The position numbers and the translations under genes are program-made. From Clostridium sp. CAG:411 (lineage in GTDB: Bacteria; Bacillota; Clostridia; Lachnospirales; Lachnospiraceae): a DNA stretch of 35,553 bases. Every line of letters starts with the position of its first letter. The stretch's first letter is position 1. The DNA lies in the NCBI GenBank assembly GCA_000437275.1, contig FR899741.1, forward strand, positions 66,267-101,819, in the 5' to 3' direction. The notes under the pieces are model-generated. The model did no database searches and was not told the DNA's origin. It saw only the letters and a list, made by a program, of their open reading frames with translations. Shown here in pieces: positions 8,099 through 16,015 of this stretch.

Positions 8099-8602
8099 TT
8101 ATCCAAGAAATACTTCCTTTATACTATCATAATGTAAAAATTTTCCATCTTTTGCTATCTGCTGTATCTCCTCTAAAGTAGCAAGCTGGTATCCATCCGT
8201 CTCTCCTTCCTGCAATACTATATCGGATTCTGCAAAATCCAACGTAAAACGATACACATCTACAAAATAGTTATCTTTTTCTTCTGGATTTATTCTTTTA
8301 TAAGTATAGGCAAGTCCACCTTCTGCCTGATTCACATCCAAACCAGTTTCTTCTCTGATTTCTCTTTTAATAGCATCCTGTGATTCTTCTCCTGCCATCG
8401 CTGCGCCACCTGATACTTCCCACCAACCTGGTGCCCAGGCTTTTGTTTTCACTCTTTTGGTAATCAAAAATTTTCCATCTTTTCTTTGAATGATTCCCAA
8501 AACAGTAAGATGAAAATCCCCTTCCTTCATATTCCAGTCGTTTCTTTTCATAGTTCGCCCTGTTCTCTTTTTATTTTCATCATAAATATCCCAAATTTCC
8601 AT
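8099..8602 (-). CDS. Nudix hydrolase
   Basis: This 167-residue protein has a complete Nudix box G-x5-E-x7-R-E-I-R-E-E-T-G-L at residues 66-88. The N-terminus (EIWDIYDENKKRTGRTMKR) and the GDFHLTVLGII strand resemble the YfcD/isopentenyl-diphosphate isomerase-like Nudix branch. The substrate, a nucleoside diphosphate linked to another group, cannot be told from sequence. It is cytoplasmic. The start follows AAAGGATAGAGAAG. It lies 45 bases after the HD gene and 17 bases before the L,D-transpeptidase. With the HD protein it makes a pair of nucleotide-cleaning enzymes at the head of the operon. Confidence 0.9.
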   Translation of the reverse strand: MEIWDIYDENKKRTGRTMKRNDWNMKEGDFHLTVLGIIQRKDGKFLITKRVKTKAWAPGWWEVSGGAAMAGEESQDAIKREIREETGLDVNQAEGGLAYTYKRINPEEKDNYFVDVYRFTLDFAESDIVLQEGETDGYQLATLEEIQQIAKDGKFLHYDSIKEVFLG

Positions 8603-8647
8603 CTTCTCTATCCTTTCTCATCTGGTTTGTCATTATATCTAAATCTT

Positions 8648-9247
8648 TTATCTATCGTCTGTTATATTTCCATTTTCCACATTAGGCATAATGAAATTTT
8701 GAAAAGAATACTCCCATAAGGTTTGAGAGCCCTCTTCTGTATGTTTATTTCGCTCAAGGATTTTGGATAATTGTGCCTTCTTTTCTATCCATCCTTTTCC
8801 TTCTGTTGCCGCATTTAACATAGTAGGCTGAAAATTATCCATGGTATGTGCAAATTTTGCCTCCGCAGTAGTTCCTTCCTCAAATTCATCCCATAAATTT
8901 CTCATAAATTTTTCCTGATCTTTTGGCAAAATGGCAAATAGTTTTTCCGCCGCACTCAATTCTCGCTGCCGTTGTGTCTTTTTGGCTTCTTCATCATACG
9001 CATATGTGTCACCCGCATAGATTTCTACCAGATCATGAATCAGCAACATACTAACTGTACGCAAAACATCAATCTTCTCATTTGCATATTCACTTAACAG
9101 CAATGTCATCACTGCCATATGCCACGCATGTTCTGCATCATTTTCCTTCTGTACTCCATCCGAACGATAGGTTTGTCTGCCAATTCGTTTCTCCTTATCA
9201 ATTTCAAGACAGAATGCCATCTGCTTTTTTAGTCGTTCCTCGTTCAT
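8648..9247 (-). CDS. HD-domain phosphohydrolase, YfbR/HDDC2-like 5'-nucleotidase
   Basis: This 199-residue cytoplasmic protein has the metal ligands of the YfbR/HDDC2 group: His40 (DAEHAW), His71-Asp72 (LLIHDLVEIYAGD) and Asp137 (TMDNFQP). E. coli YfbR removes phosphate from deoxynucleoside 5'-monophosphates, and a similar role is likely here but unproven. The ATG at 9247 is chosen because AGGAGGTTGTGTA lies directly upstream. It is the first gene of a probable operon with the Nudix, L,D-transpeptidase and GTPase-NYN genes. Confidence 0.85.
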   Translation of the reverse strand: MNEERLKKQMAFCLEIDKEKRIGRQTYRSDGVQKENDAEHAWHMAVMTLLLSEYANEKIDVLRTVSMLLIHDLVEIYAGDTYAYDEEAKKTQRQRELSAAEKLFAILPKDQEKFMRNLWDEFEEGTTAEAKFAHTMDNFQPTMLNAATEGKGWIEKKAQLSKILERNKHTEEGSQTLWEYSFQNFIMPNVENGNITDDR

Positions 9248-9299
9248 TACACAACCTCCTATCTGTGCCAACCTGTTTTTTATATCTTAGAACAAAAGA

Positions 9300-9324
9300 A
9301 AAGCGGATATTCGCAATCCGCTTT
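9300..9324 (-). terminator. Rho-independent terminator of the ilvBN unit
   Basis: AAAGCGGAT (9300-9308) pairs perfectly with ATCCGCTTT (9316-9324) around a 7-base loop. On the minus strand it is followed by TTCTTTTG. It sits about 130 bases beyond the ilvN stop and 53 bases before the HD gene start, separating the two units. Confidence 0.7.
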
Positions 9325-9452
9325 ATTACCTGCTCATAAACCATAATTGCTTTACAGGGATATCACAAAAGTTTCTCTCCTTCTGCCTAATCCGACCTTC
9401 CACTATTTTTCCATTTTAAAGTGTAGGTTATCATCTATAATTTAATTTGCAG

Positions 9453-9944
9453 TTACGCTCTTTCAATTGCTACGTTTCCTCCACGTACAACTTCAATACG
9501 ACTTGGGAAGGTACGATTGAATAATGCTACCACTTCGTTATTGTCGTCCTCACTTTTAATACATTCCACCAATAAGGCTCCACCACGATAATCGACTACA
9601 TCCAGATTAAACACCTGTGCAATTCGGAAAATTTCTTCCTTATCAGCCAAAGAACAACCAATTACTTTGATAAACAAAATCTCTCGCATTCTTGTCTCTG
9701 CAACAGTAAAATCTACTACTTTAATTACTTCAACGCAACGATTCAACTGTTTTTTAATTTGTTCAAATGTTATATCATCACTCAACATTCCAATTGTCAT
9801 TCTGGAAACCGTAGGATCTTCCGTTTCTCCTACTGTTAGACTTTGCAAATTATATGATTTTCCGGAAAAAAGACCGGAAATTTTTGCAAGTACACCAACC
9901 TGATTTTCAACATAAAGTGATACCCATCTCTTCTTCATTTCCAT
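9453..9944 (-). CDS. ilvN: Acetolactate synthase regulatory (small) subunit
   Basis: This 163-residue protein has an N-terminal ACT domain (WVSLYVENQVGVLAKISGLFSGKSYNLQSLTVGETED, residues 5-40) and the C-terminal half typical of IlvN/IlvH (about 80-160). It binds the catalytic subunit and gives feedback control by branched-chain amino acids. The true start is the ATG at 9944. The ribosome binding site AGGAGGAAG overlaps the ilvB stop codon, which suggests coupled translation. The intergenic gap is 11 bases. Length is normal for the family. Confidence 0.93.
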   Translation of the reverse strand: MEMKKRWVSLYVENQVGVLAKISGLFSGKSYNLQSLTVGETEDPTVSRMTIGMLSDDITFEQIKKQLNRCVEVIKVVDFTVAETRMREILFIKVIGCSLADKEEIFRIAQVFNLDVVDYRGGALLVECIKSEDDNNEVVALFNRTFPSRIEVVRGGNVAIERA

Positions 9945-9955
9945 CGTTCTTCCTC

Positions 9956-11704
9956 CTAGCAATCCATAATCATATTGTCAAGGGTATTTCCTGCCGGTAC
10001 CATCGGCCACACATTTGCCTTTGGATCAATAATAAATTCAATGATAGTTGGTCCTTTTGTATTTGCATCCGCAAAAGCAAACGCCTTTTCAATATCTTCC
10101 TCTTTTTCAACCCGAATACCTTTTGCATCATAACTCTCTGCAAGTTTCACAAAATCTGGCGTATATTTTGGACAAGATTTGTCTGGATTCATGCAATCTC
10201 TTTCACAGGATTTACGATATCTAAGACAGGTACTAGAATATCTTTTATTAAAGTACAATTCCTGCCACTGGCGCACATTTCCTAAATATCCATTGTTAAA
10301 CACAACTAAAATTAATGGCAATTCCAAAACAACAGCCGTTGCCATTTCCTGAATATTCATCTGGAAACCACCATCTCCAGATATGGCAATTACCTTTTTT
10401 TCAGGATTGCCAAGCTGCGCTCCCATGGCAGCAGGGAATCCATATCCCATAGTACCAAGACCACCTGATGTAAGCAACTGTCTATTTTCATCCAAATCAA
10501 TATACTGCGTAGTCCACAACTGATTTTGTCCAACATCAGTAACTATAACGGAATCTTTATATCGTTTATTGATTGTGCGAATGACCTTTTCTGGTGTCAA
10601 TCCTTCCTGCTGTTTCATACGAATTGGATATTTTCTTTTCCAATCCAATACCTTCTTTAACCATTCTTCCCGTTCTGTTTGGTAAGGAGTCTCAACAGTC
10701 TTATTCTTTAACACATCAAGAATTGCTTCAATCGCAAGTTTTGCATCTGCAACAATCGGAACATCTACCGCAATATTTTTCGAAATAGATGCCGCATCAA
10801 TATCAATATGTACAATCGTAGCATTTTTTGCAAACTCGCTTGTTTTACCTGTAATTCGATCGTTAAAACGGGTTCCAATGGAAAATAGTAAATCACAATC
10901 TGTTACCGCATGATTGGCTGCATAACTTCCATGGATACCAATATTTCCAAGATACATATTATGTTGTGTTGACACTGCACCTTTTCCCATAATCGTAGTT
11001 ATAATTGGAACATTTGTTTTTTCCACTAATTGTGTCATTTCTCTATTAGCATGTGCAATGTTAACACCGCCACCAACTAAAAATAGTGGTCGCTTTGCAT
11101 CATGCAATAAACGAACTGCTTTTTTTATCTGGCGCATATGTACTGCATCATTCGGCTTATATCCTCGAATATTCACTGTCGTAGGATATTCCTCTGTACC
11201 TAGTTCCTGTTGTATATCCTTCGGCAAATCCACCACAACAGGTCCAGGACGGCCTGTACTTGCAATATAAAATGCTTCCTTAATAATTCGTGGCAATTCT
11301 TCTCGATCCCGTACAGTTACCGCATATTTACAAATACCTCTTGTAACACCTACAATATCTACTTCCTGAAATGCATCATTTCCCATCAAATTTAGAGGAA
11401 CCTGTCCAGTAAAACAAACTAATGGTACACTATCATAATTTGCAGTCGCAATTCCTGTCACAAGATTGGTTGCTCCAGGACCACTGGTTACAAGACAGAC
11501 ACCTACTTTACCTGTAGAACGCGCATATCCATCCGCCGCATGAATCAATGCCTGTTCATGTCTTGGCAAAATCACTTCAATGTTATCCTGGTCATACAGT
11601 GCATCAAATAAATCAATTGCCTGTCCACCCGGATATCCAAACAATGTGTCTACGCCCTCTTCAATCAGAGCCTTTACAAATAATTCAGTTCCTTTGATTG
11701 CCAT
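9956..11704 (-). CDS. ilvB: Acetolactate synthase catalytic (large) subunit
   Basis: This 582-residue ThDP-dependent enzyme condenses two pyruvates to 2-acetolactate, or pyruvate with 2-oxobutyrate, in valine, leucine and isoleucine synthesis. The pyrimidine-binding domain has the catalytic-glutamate region PRHEQALIHAADGYAR. The FAD/central domain follows. The ThDP/Mg site is GDGGFQMNIQE with NNGYLGNVRQWQELYF. The C-terminal Val/Met region is typical of biosynthetic AHAS rather than catabolic AlsS, and the adjacent ilvN agrees. The ATG at 11704 follows GGGAGGAATAGCT. An unusual insert with four cysteines lies at residues 493-511, just before TPDFVKLAESY. Confidence 0.95.
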   Translation of the reverse strand: MAIKGTELFVKALIEEGVDTLFGYPGGQAIDLFDALYDQDNIEVILPRHEQALIHAADGYARSTGKVGVCLVTSGPGATNLVTGIATANYDSVPLVCFTGQVPLNLMGNDAFQEVDIVGVTRGICKYAVTVRDREELPRIIKEAFYIASTGRPGPVVVDLPKDIQQELGTEEYPTTVNIRGYKPNDAVHMRQIKKAVRLLHDAKRPLFLVGGGVNIAHANREMTQLVEKTNVPIITTIMGKGAVSTQHNMYLGNIGIHGSYAANHAVTDCDLLFSIGTRFNDRITGKTSEFAKNATIVHIDIDAASISKNIAVDVPIVADAKLAIEAILDVLKNKTVETPYQTEREEWLKKVLDWKRKYPIRMKQQEGLTPEKVIRTINKRYKDSVIVTDVGQNQLWTTQYIDLDENRQLLTSGGLGTMGYGFPAAMGAQLGNPEKKVIAISGDGGFQMNIQEMATAVVLELPLILVVFNNGYLGNVRQWQELYFNKRYSSTCLRYRKSCERDCMNPDKSCPKYTPDFVKLAESYDAKGIRVEKEEDIEKAFAFADANTKGPTIIEFIIDPKANVWPMVPAGNTLDNMIMDC

Positions 11705-11813
11705 AGCTATTCCTCCCAATTATTCACACTCATAAGCGCTTTCTATTCTTATGCTTATCTTTACATGACAATACAATCTACATAAGCTAACATATGCTTT
11801 CTATATCTTATCT

Positions 11814-11822
11814 ATTTTACCA
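11814..11822 (-). promoter_or_regulatory. Extended -10 promoter of ilvBN
   Basis: Minus strand TGG-TAAAAT (hexamer 11814-11819) lies just after the marR terminator. The -35 is poor (TTGTTC-like at short spacing). The resulting leader of about 105 bases has inverted CATAAG/CTTATG segments but no T-box features. Confidence 0.4.
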
Positions 11823-11834
11823 CAGAATCCAAAA

Positions 11835-11864
11835 GAACAAAAGAAGGAATCAATTCTTTTGTTC
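11835..11864 (-). terminator. Terminator of the marR-type gene
   Basis: GAACAAAAGAA (11835-11845) pairs perfectly with TTCTTTTGTTC (11854-11864), followed by TTTT on the minus strand. The upstream arm is made from the last codons of the gene, so stop codon and terminator overlap. Confidence 0.75.
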
Positions 11865-12284
11865 TTCATTTCCTGGATATGTCAAAACAATTTTTAATAA
11901 ACGTATCAGTTCCTGCGTATCCTTTTCTCCCAAGATTTCATACATTCCCTGATACTCTTCTCTTATGGATTTTCTCTTTTTACTCTCTTCCTCTCGCCCT
12001 TTTTCTGTAATACAAACCTTTAGTCGTCTCAAATCTTCTTCATCTTTTTTTCTAGTAATGCATCCCTTATTTTCCAAACTATTTAGTATATCTGTCATAC
12101 GACCAGGTACTACGTGTAACTGTGTTGTCAATTCTCCCGCACTCACCTGATCTTCCACATACATTAGGTACCGTAACACTCCATATTCTCCTCTGATACT
12201 GTCCAGTACAACCCGATTTTCTTTTCGATTCAGCACTTCAGCCAAAAGGCTATACAACTCTTCTCCCAAATTTTCTTCTCTCAA
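11850..12284 (-). CDS. MarR-family transcriptional regulator
   Basis: This 144-residue winged-helix protein has the MarR layout: an N-terminal dimer helix, a helix-turn-helix at about 45-75 (SAGELTTQLHVVPGRMTDILNSLENKGCI), a basic wing (RKKDEEDLRRLKVCITEKGRE) and a C-terminal dimer helix. It probably senses a small ligand, but ligand and targets are unknown. The start is TTG at 12284 with AGGAGG nine bases upstream. An in-frame stop (TGA) directly before it rules out any longer form. It sits upstream of ilvBN on the same strand, separated by a terminator and promoter. It lies 63 bases after the J-domain gene, possibly in one transcript with it. Confidence 0.85.
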   Translation of the reverse strand: MREENLGEELYSLLAEVLNRKENRVVLDSIRGEYGVLRYLMYVEDQVSAGELTTQLHVVPGRMTDILNSLENKGCITRKKDEEDLRRLKVCITEKGREEESKKRKSIREEYQGMYEILGEKDTQELIRLLKIVLTYPGNEEQKN

Positions 12285-12347
12285 TCATCAATTCCTCCTA
12301 CTCTATCTCTCAAACACCATTATAAACAATCTATACTCTATTTTCCA

Positions 12348-12863
12348 CTATAAATCATCCAAACTCATCAATTGCTGGATTAGTTTTGCAATTCGTTCTG
12401 CTTCTCTTTTCTGTTCGATTTTTTTCCACTTTTCTGCTTCCCGCTCCGATGGCAATTTTCTGCTTTTTTGCATTGCTTCCCAAATCTTTCGTTTTCGTTC
12501 TTTTTCTTCTTTTTCCTTCTGTTTTCTTTCCTCTTCCAGCTTTTTTAATTGCACCTGTTGATACTGTCTATCTGAATAATTGGGCTGTGACACCTGCCAT
12601 CCTCCAATTACTTCTCCAGTTCTCACATAATTTGAAGTAGTATTTCCATATATATGCGGTTTTGTCGGTGCTTCCATGCCTAACTCATTCACATTGAGAT
12701 ATTCATACGCACTCTGCACTAATAAATATTGTTTTAATGCTTCCTCAGAAGGATTATCATCCGGATGTAATTTTTTACATAATTCCCGATAGGATTTTTT
12801 TATCTGCTCTTTTGTAGCCGTCTGTGTAAGCCCCAATATCGCCAATGCACGTATCCGATTCAC
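12348..12863 (-). CDS. Small J-domain (DnaJ-like) protein
   Basis: This 171-residue protein starts with a J-domain (residues 1-62) including the HPD tripeptide at 33-35, needed to stimulate the DnaK ATPase. There is no Gly/Phe region, zinc finger or DnaJ C-terminal domain, so this is a type III J-protein. A highly charged helical region of Lys/Glu/Arg repeats (about 100-160) is likely coiled-coil. It probably recruits DnaK to a specific client, not identifiable here. Translation starts at GTG 12863 after AGGAGGAGAAGATA. It lies upstream of the MarR gene. Confidence 0.85.
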   Translation of the reverse strand: MNRIRALAILGLTQTATKEQIKKSYRELCKKLHPDDNPSEEALKQYLLVQSAYEYLNVNELGMEAPTKPHIYGNTTSNYVRTGEVIGGWQVSQPNYSDRQYQQVQLKKLEEERKQKEKEEKERKRKIWEAMQKSRKLPSEREAEKWKKIEQKREAERIAKLIQQLMSLDDL

Positions 12864-12919
12864 TATCTTCTCCTCCTCATTTTTCTCCCCATACAGACAA
12901 ATTCACACAAATAAAACAG

Positions 12920-12962
12920 AAGCACCTTAAAAGCCAGTATGCACCGTGCCTCTAAGATGCCT
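12920..12962 (-). terminator. Terminator of the FliD-like cassette
   Basis: AAGCACCTTA (12920-12929) pairs with TAAGATGCCT (12953-12962), allowing two wobble pairs on the minus-strand RNA. A second GC-rich segment lies in the loop. CTGTTTTATTTG follows on the minus strand. It lies about 30 bases past the stop at 12995. Confidence 0.6.
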
Positions 12963-12994
12963 TTGTCCATTCTATTATTCTTTATACTTACCTT

Positions 12995-13702
12995 TTAAAA
13001 TAATCCATTAAAATACTTATTTAAGTCAAGTGATGAATAAGAGCCTGATGAATTATAGGTAGATATTCTCTTTTCTGCAGTAACCGCTGCTGCTCCAACT
13101 TGTGCAGACAGTCTCATAGTAGAACCTACAAAAGAAGATGTCCCTCCCAGCAGTTTTTTTACAGTTGCTTTGTCAGCAGCCTTTAACGTCCCACTATCTA
13201 CTGTAAGTTTATTGTCTTTTCCTACCTTAATTCCAATTTGCTCTAAGCTTTTAGAATATGCTCTAGTATTGCTCTCCATTGTACTTGCAGCATTTGAAAC
13301 AGAAGTTGCACTGCTTGATGATGCATTTTCTACTAATGTATTATAAGAAGATGCAAAGGAATTTACAGCAGCTACCAACTCATCTTCTTTTCCTTCTTTG
13401 TATAAATCTGCATTCTTATTTCCAACCAATGCTTCACTTGCTTTTGTCAGTTTATCTGCATATTTCTTTGTGTTAGAATATTGTTGCGATTCTGTCTCCA
13501 CTTTAGTAGTGGTATTCTTTTTTACCTTTTTCGAACTACTATCTTTTTGAGCGTCCGTATTATAATATGCGGATAAAAGTTTTTTATATGAACCTCTTCT
13601 AATCGTATTATAATCACCTAAACTACTATAAAGACTAGACAAACCACTTCCAGTGTTACTAGAAGAACCGAACAATCCAGAGAAATAATTATATCCTCTC
13701 AT
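12995..13702 (-). CDS. Cysteine-free protein with a FliD-like C-terminal region, probable motility-regulon product
   Basis: This 235-residue protein has no signal peptide and no cysteine. It is rich in Ser, Thr, Asn and Ala, a composition usual for substrates of the flagellar type III exporter. Residues 78-130 form a helical segment with YNTLVENA-type motifs. Residues 152-190 (LEQIGIKVGKDNKLTVDSGTLKAADKATVKKLLGG) resemble the FliD C-terminal region, where LGI-x-DGKL-x-LD-x-KL is typical. The N-terminus carries DYNTIRRGSYKKLLSAYY. It is far too short to be a full FliD cap protein. The start follows AAAGGAGGTAAGCCTT. It lies 32 bases after the partner gene at 13735, under the same sigma-28-like promoter. 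The role is unknown. Confidence 0.72.
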   Translation of the reverse strand: MRGYNYFSGLFGSSSNTGSGLSSLYSSLGDYNTIRRGSYKKLLSAYYNTDAQKDSSSKKVKKNTTTKVETESQQYSNTKKYADKLTKASEALVGNKNADLYKEGKEDELVAAVNSFASSYNTLVENASSSSATSVSNAASTMESNTRAYSKSLEQIGIKVGKDNKLTVDSGTLKAADKATVKKLLGGTSSFVGSTMRLSAQVGAAAVTAEKRISTYNSSGSYSSLDLNKYFNGLF

Positions 13703-13734
13703 AAGGCTTACCTCCTTTCCTAATTATTTTTCAT

Positions 13735-14373
13735 TTATTCTGCTTTTTTAGATGCATAATAATCTTCAAACAATTTATTCGTTGCATCTAAAGTATCCTT
13801 ACAAATGCTTGGAAGTTCTTTTCCCCATGCCTTAGTTGCCTGCTTATATCCCTTTTCAATAGCTGCCTGCATCTTTTTCATGGATTCTTCATCATCCCCA
13901 GCCAATGCACATGCAAAATCAAACATACGCTCAGAAGTTTGCTTCACACCATAATATCCATCTTCTGCAATATCTGCTTGTGCCTGTGCTTTTGTCTCTG
14001 CATCCACAGTGTAATCGCCACTTGCCAAGGATTTCCAGATACTATCATCATCTGTACTTCCACTTACAGCGAATGTATATGTAGATGATTGCTTTTGCAT
14101 CATCTTATGTACCAAATCAGTTAATTGTTTCTGTCTATTCTCCTGATCATTCTTTAACTGTTGAACAAGTGCGCTTCTCTCTTCTTTATTCATTTTATTT
14201 ATAGAATAAGAAGTCTTTTCATTTGAAGCTGTTTTATCTGATTTTTCATAAACAACTCCATCATTTTCTTTCTGCTGCTTTGTCTCTTCTTTCTGCACTT
14301 TTTTCTCGGTCTTCGTACTAGTATATGTGTTAGTCATTGCTCCTGTCACTACATTTGACATATTGTTTACCAT
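13735..14373 (-). CDS. Conserved-looking protein of unknown function, first gene of the sigma-28-like cassette
   Basis: This 212-residue protein lacks a signal peptide. The first 65 residues are Thr/Lys/Glu-rich and probably disordered (TNTYTSTKTEKKVQKEETKQQKEN). A helical region follows (about 65-100, ERSALVQQLKNDQENRQKQL). A compact C-terminal helical domain (about 130-205) contains EDGYYGVKQTSERMFDFACALAGDDEESM and YKQATKAWGKELPSI, a pattern I recall from unnamed clostridial proteins. Translation starts after AAAGGAGGAATTGTT. The promoter upstream looks flagellar, and the downstream partner is FliD-like. An exported or flagellum-associated role is plausible but not shown. Confidence 0.7.
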   Translation of the reverse strand: MVNNMSNVVTGAMTNTYTSTKTEKKVQKEETKQQKENDGVVYEKSDKTASNEKTSYSINKMNKEERSALVQQLKNDQENRQKQLTDLVHKMMQKQSSTYTFAVSGSTDDDSIWKSLASGDYTVDAETKAQAQADIAEDGYYGVKQTSERMFDFACALAGDDEESMKKMQAAIEKGYKQATKAWGKELPSICKDTLDATNKLFEDYYASKKAE

Positions 14374-14452
14374 AACAATTCCTCCTTTTCTACGCTTTGT
14401 ATTATTAAATGCCCTGATACATAATCAAATACTATTCCATTGCTTATATGTA

Positions 14453-14479
14453 TATTCGACATTCTTCACCATAAGTTTA
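14453..14479 (-). promoter_or_regulatory. Sigma-28 (SigD/FliA)-like promoter
   Basis: On the minus strand TAAA (14476-14479) and GTCGAATA (14453-14460) are separated by 15 bases. The flagellar sigma factor consensus is TAAA-N15-GCCGATAA, so TAAA, the spacing and the CGA core all fit. It gives a leader of about 75 bases before the ATG at 14373. I see no equally good sigma-A promoter here. Confidence 0.55.
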
Positions 14480-14538
14480 ACATTTTTCCATAATATACAA
14501 AAAATTTTATAGTAGCTGTATAAATAGGAATGTAATGC

Positions 14539-15981
14539 TTACTTTTTTGCCGGGACATCAATATATCCCTCTATTCCGTCACAAATTACCCGACAATGAA
14601 ACACTGGGCGAAAATATCCTTTTGAATCCAATAGCAAATTCTGCTGTATACTTTCCACCACGATTTTTTTCACTTTTGCCATATTGATCTGCTCTTCTGC
14701 CTCTGTCTCAACTTTAAAAAATCTTCCACTTTTTAATTGTTGCAATATTTCCTGCGTAGAATACATCTGACATTTTTTATAGGAAACCGTTTCTATCATA
14801 TAATAATGCAACGTAGATATCATATCATTTACCGTATAGCAACAAGTAATAAATCCTGCCGCTGTATCTTTTGCCTCTGACTGCTCTAAATTGAATTTAT
14901 AATAACCATTTCCTTGATTCTCAAATGTAGCATTTGTTGGAACTGTAACACCCAACTCCTTGACTGCCTTTTCCACTCTCTGCCGCGTTGCACACGCATC
15001 CACTATAATAGGATTTCCATGTGAATCGTATTGCTGTGAATAATTCTCATAATCAAAGGTTCCTCCCTGATAATTTACCCAAATTGCAGCTTGGCGATTT
15101 TTGCTGTACAATGTGGCTCTTGTATCATAAAAGGAACTATCTGAGGCATTTAACTGAAGTCCTGTCTGCCAAAATATTGACCGAGCAAGCTCCAACACCT
15201 CCTCTTTTGAATAAACATGTAGTTTGCGAATCATGATTTCTTTTTCTTCCTCGGAAACGTCTAAGGTTGGTATCTCTGTAATGGATACCTTTTTGTATGT
15301 ATTTATATTTTCGCAAGAAAGATTTCCATATTCTTTCGCTTGATACACACAAAAAATAGTCAAAAAACTAATCACAGTCACCACCAGAGGAATTTGACTG
15401 CAAATAGTTCGTCTCCACTGTACATTTCGATGAAGAATACTGTTTTTTATCAAAATTACAATGCAAAATCCACCATACCCAATCATTGTCCCCAATAAAT
15501 TATTTAATAAATCATCGGTCTGAAATACACCACATCGAAAAATATATTGGGTACTCTCGATCAAAAAGGTAGCAATAAAACCACCTATATAGGTCATCCA
15601 CCATTTTCGAAAAGGTTTTAGTGTAAAAGGTAAAAGGAAACCAATTGGCACAAACATTAAAATGTTCAGCACTAAATTTCTCCATCCTACCATATCTGCA
15701 TCATACCAAGCTTCCTGATACGTTTCAAATAATTTCAACTGAGCCAAAGAAGTCTCATACCGCCCACGACTTAATAAAGTTGCCCCTGCTACAATAATGA
15801 GATAGCCAATCAATAATCCAGTTGCTACAAAATTAGACCAAGCAAGTTTTCTATCTTTTAAATCATACTTTCTCTGATATAGTAATGAAAAAAGCACCAT
15901 GACTAAAATAGCCGCAAACATTCCAATCGCACCTAATGCCATATACTGCTTTGCCAGTCGCATTACATAAGCCAATTGCAT
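14539..15981 (-). CDS. VanZ-like membrane protein with a large C-terminal domain
   Basis: This 480-residue protein has a VanZ-like core of about five membrane helices (residues 15-215). The conserved patches are NLVLNILMFVPIGFLLPF, ESTQYIFRCGVFQTDDLLNNLLGTMIGYGGF and nearby Trp residues. The founding VanZ gives low-level teicoplanin resistance by an unclear mechanism; most homologues are uncharacterised. After a last helix (about 198-218) comes a region of roughly 260 residues that is not VanZ. It contains two similar alpha/beta segments and probably lies outside the membrane. The start follows AAAGGAAAGAATAGA. It lies 34 bases after the nitroreductase gene, probably in the same transcript. 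Confidence 0.82.
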   Translation of the reverse strand: MQLAYVMRLAKQYMALGAIGMFAAILVMVLFSLLYQRKYDLKDRKLAWSNFVATGLLIGYLIIVAGATLLSRGRYETSLAQLKLFETYQEAWYDADMVGWRNLVLNILMFVPIGFLLPFTLKPFRKWWMTYIGGFIATFLIESTQYIFRCGVFQTDDLLNNLLGTMIGYGGFCIVILIKNSILHRNVQWRRTICSQIPLVVTVISFLTIFCVYQAKEYGNLSCENINTYKKVSITEIPTLDVSEEEKEIMIRKLHVYSKEEVLELARSIFWQTGLQLNASDSSFYDTRATLYSKNRQAAIWVNYQGGTFDYENYSQQYDSHGNPIIVDACATRQRVEKAVKELGVTVPTNATFENQGNGYYKFNLEQSEAKDTAAGFITCCYTVNDMISTLHYYMIETVSYKKCQMYSTQEILQQLKSGRFFKVETEAEEQINMAKVKKIVVESIQQNLLLDSKGYFRPVFHCRVICDGIEGYIDVPAKK

Positions 15982-16015
15982 TCTATTCTTTCCTTTCCCA
16001 TATCTTTATTTTCTA

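Noticed and set aside
11705..11849. T-box or leader-peptide attenuator before ilvBN
   Set aside because: No specifier loop, no TGG-containing T-box sequence, no run of Leu/Val/Ile codons, and the only terminator hairpin there belongs to the marR-type gene.
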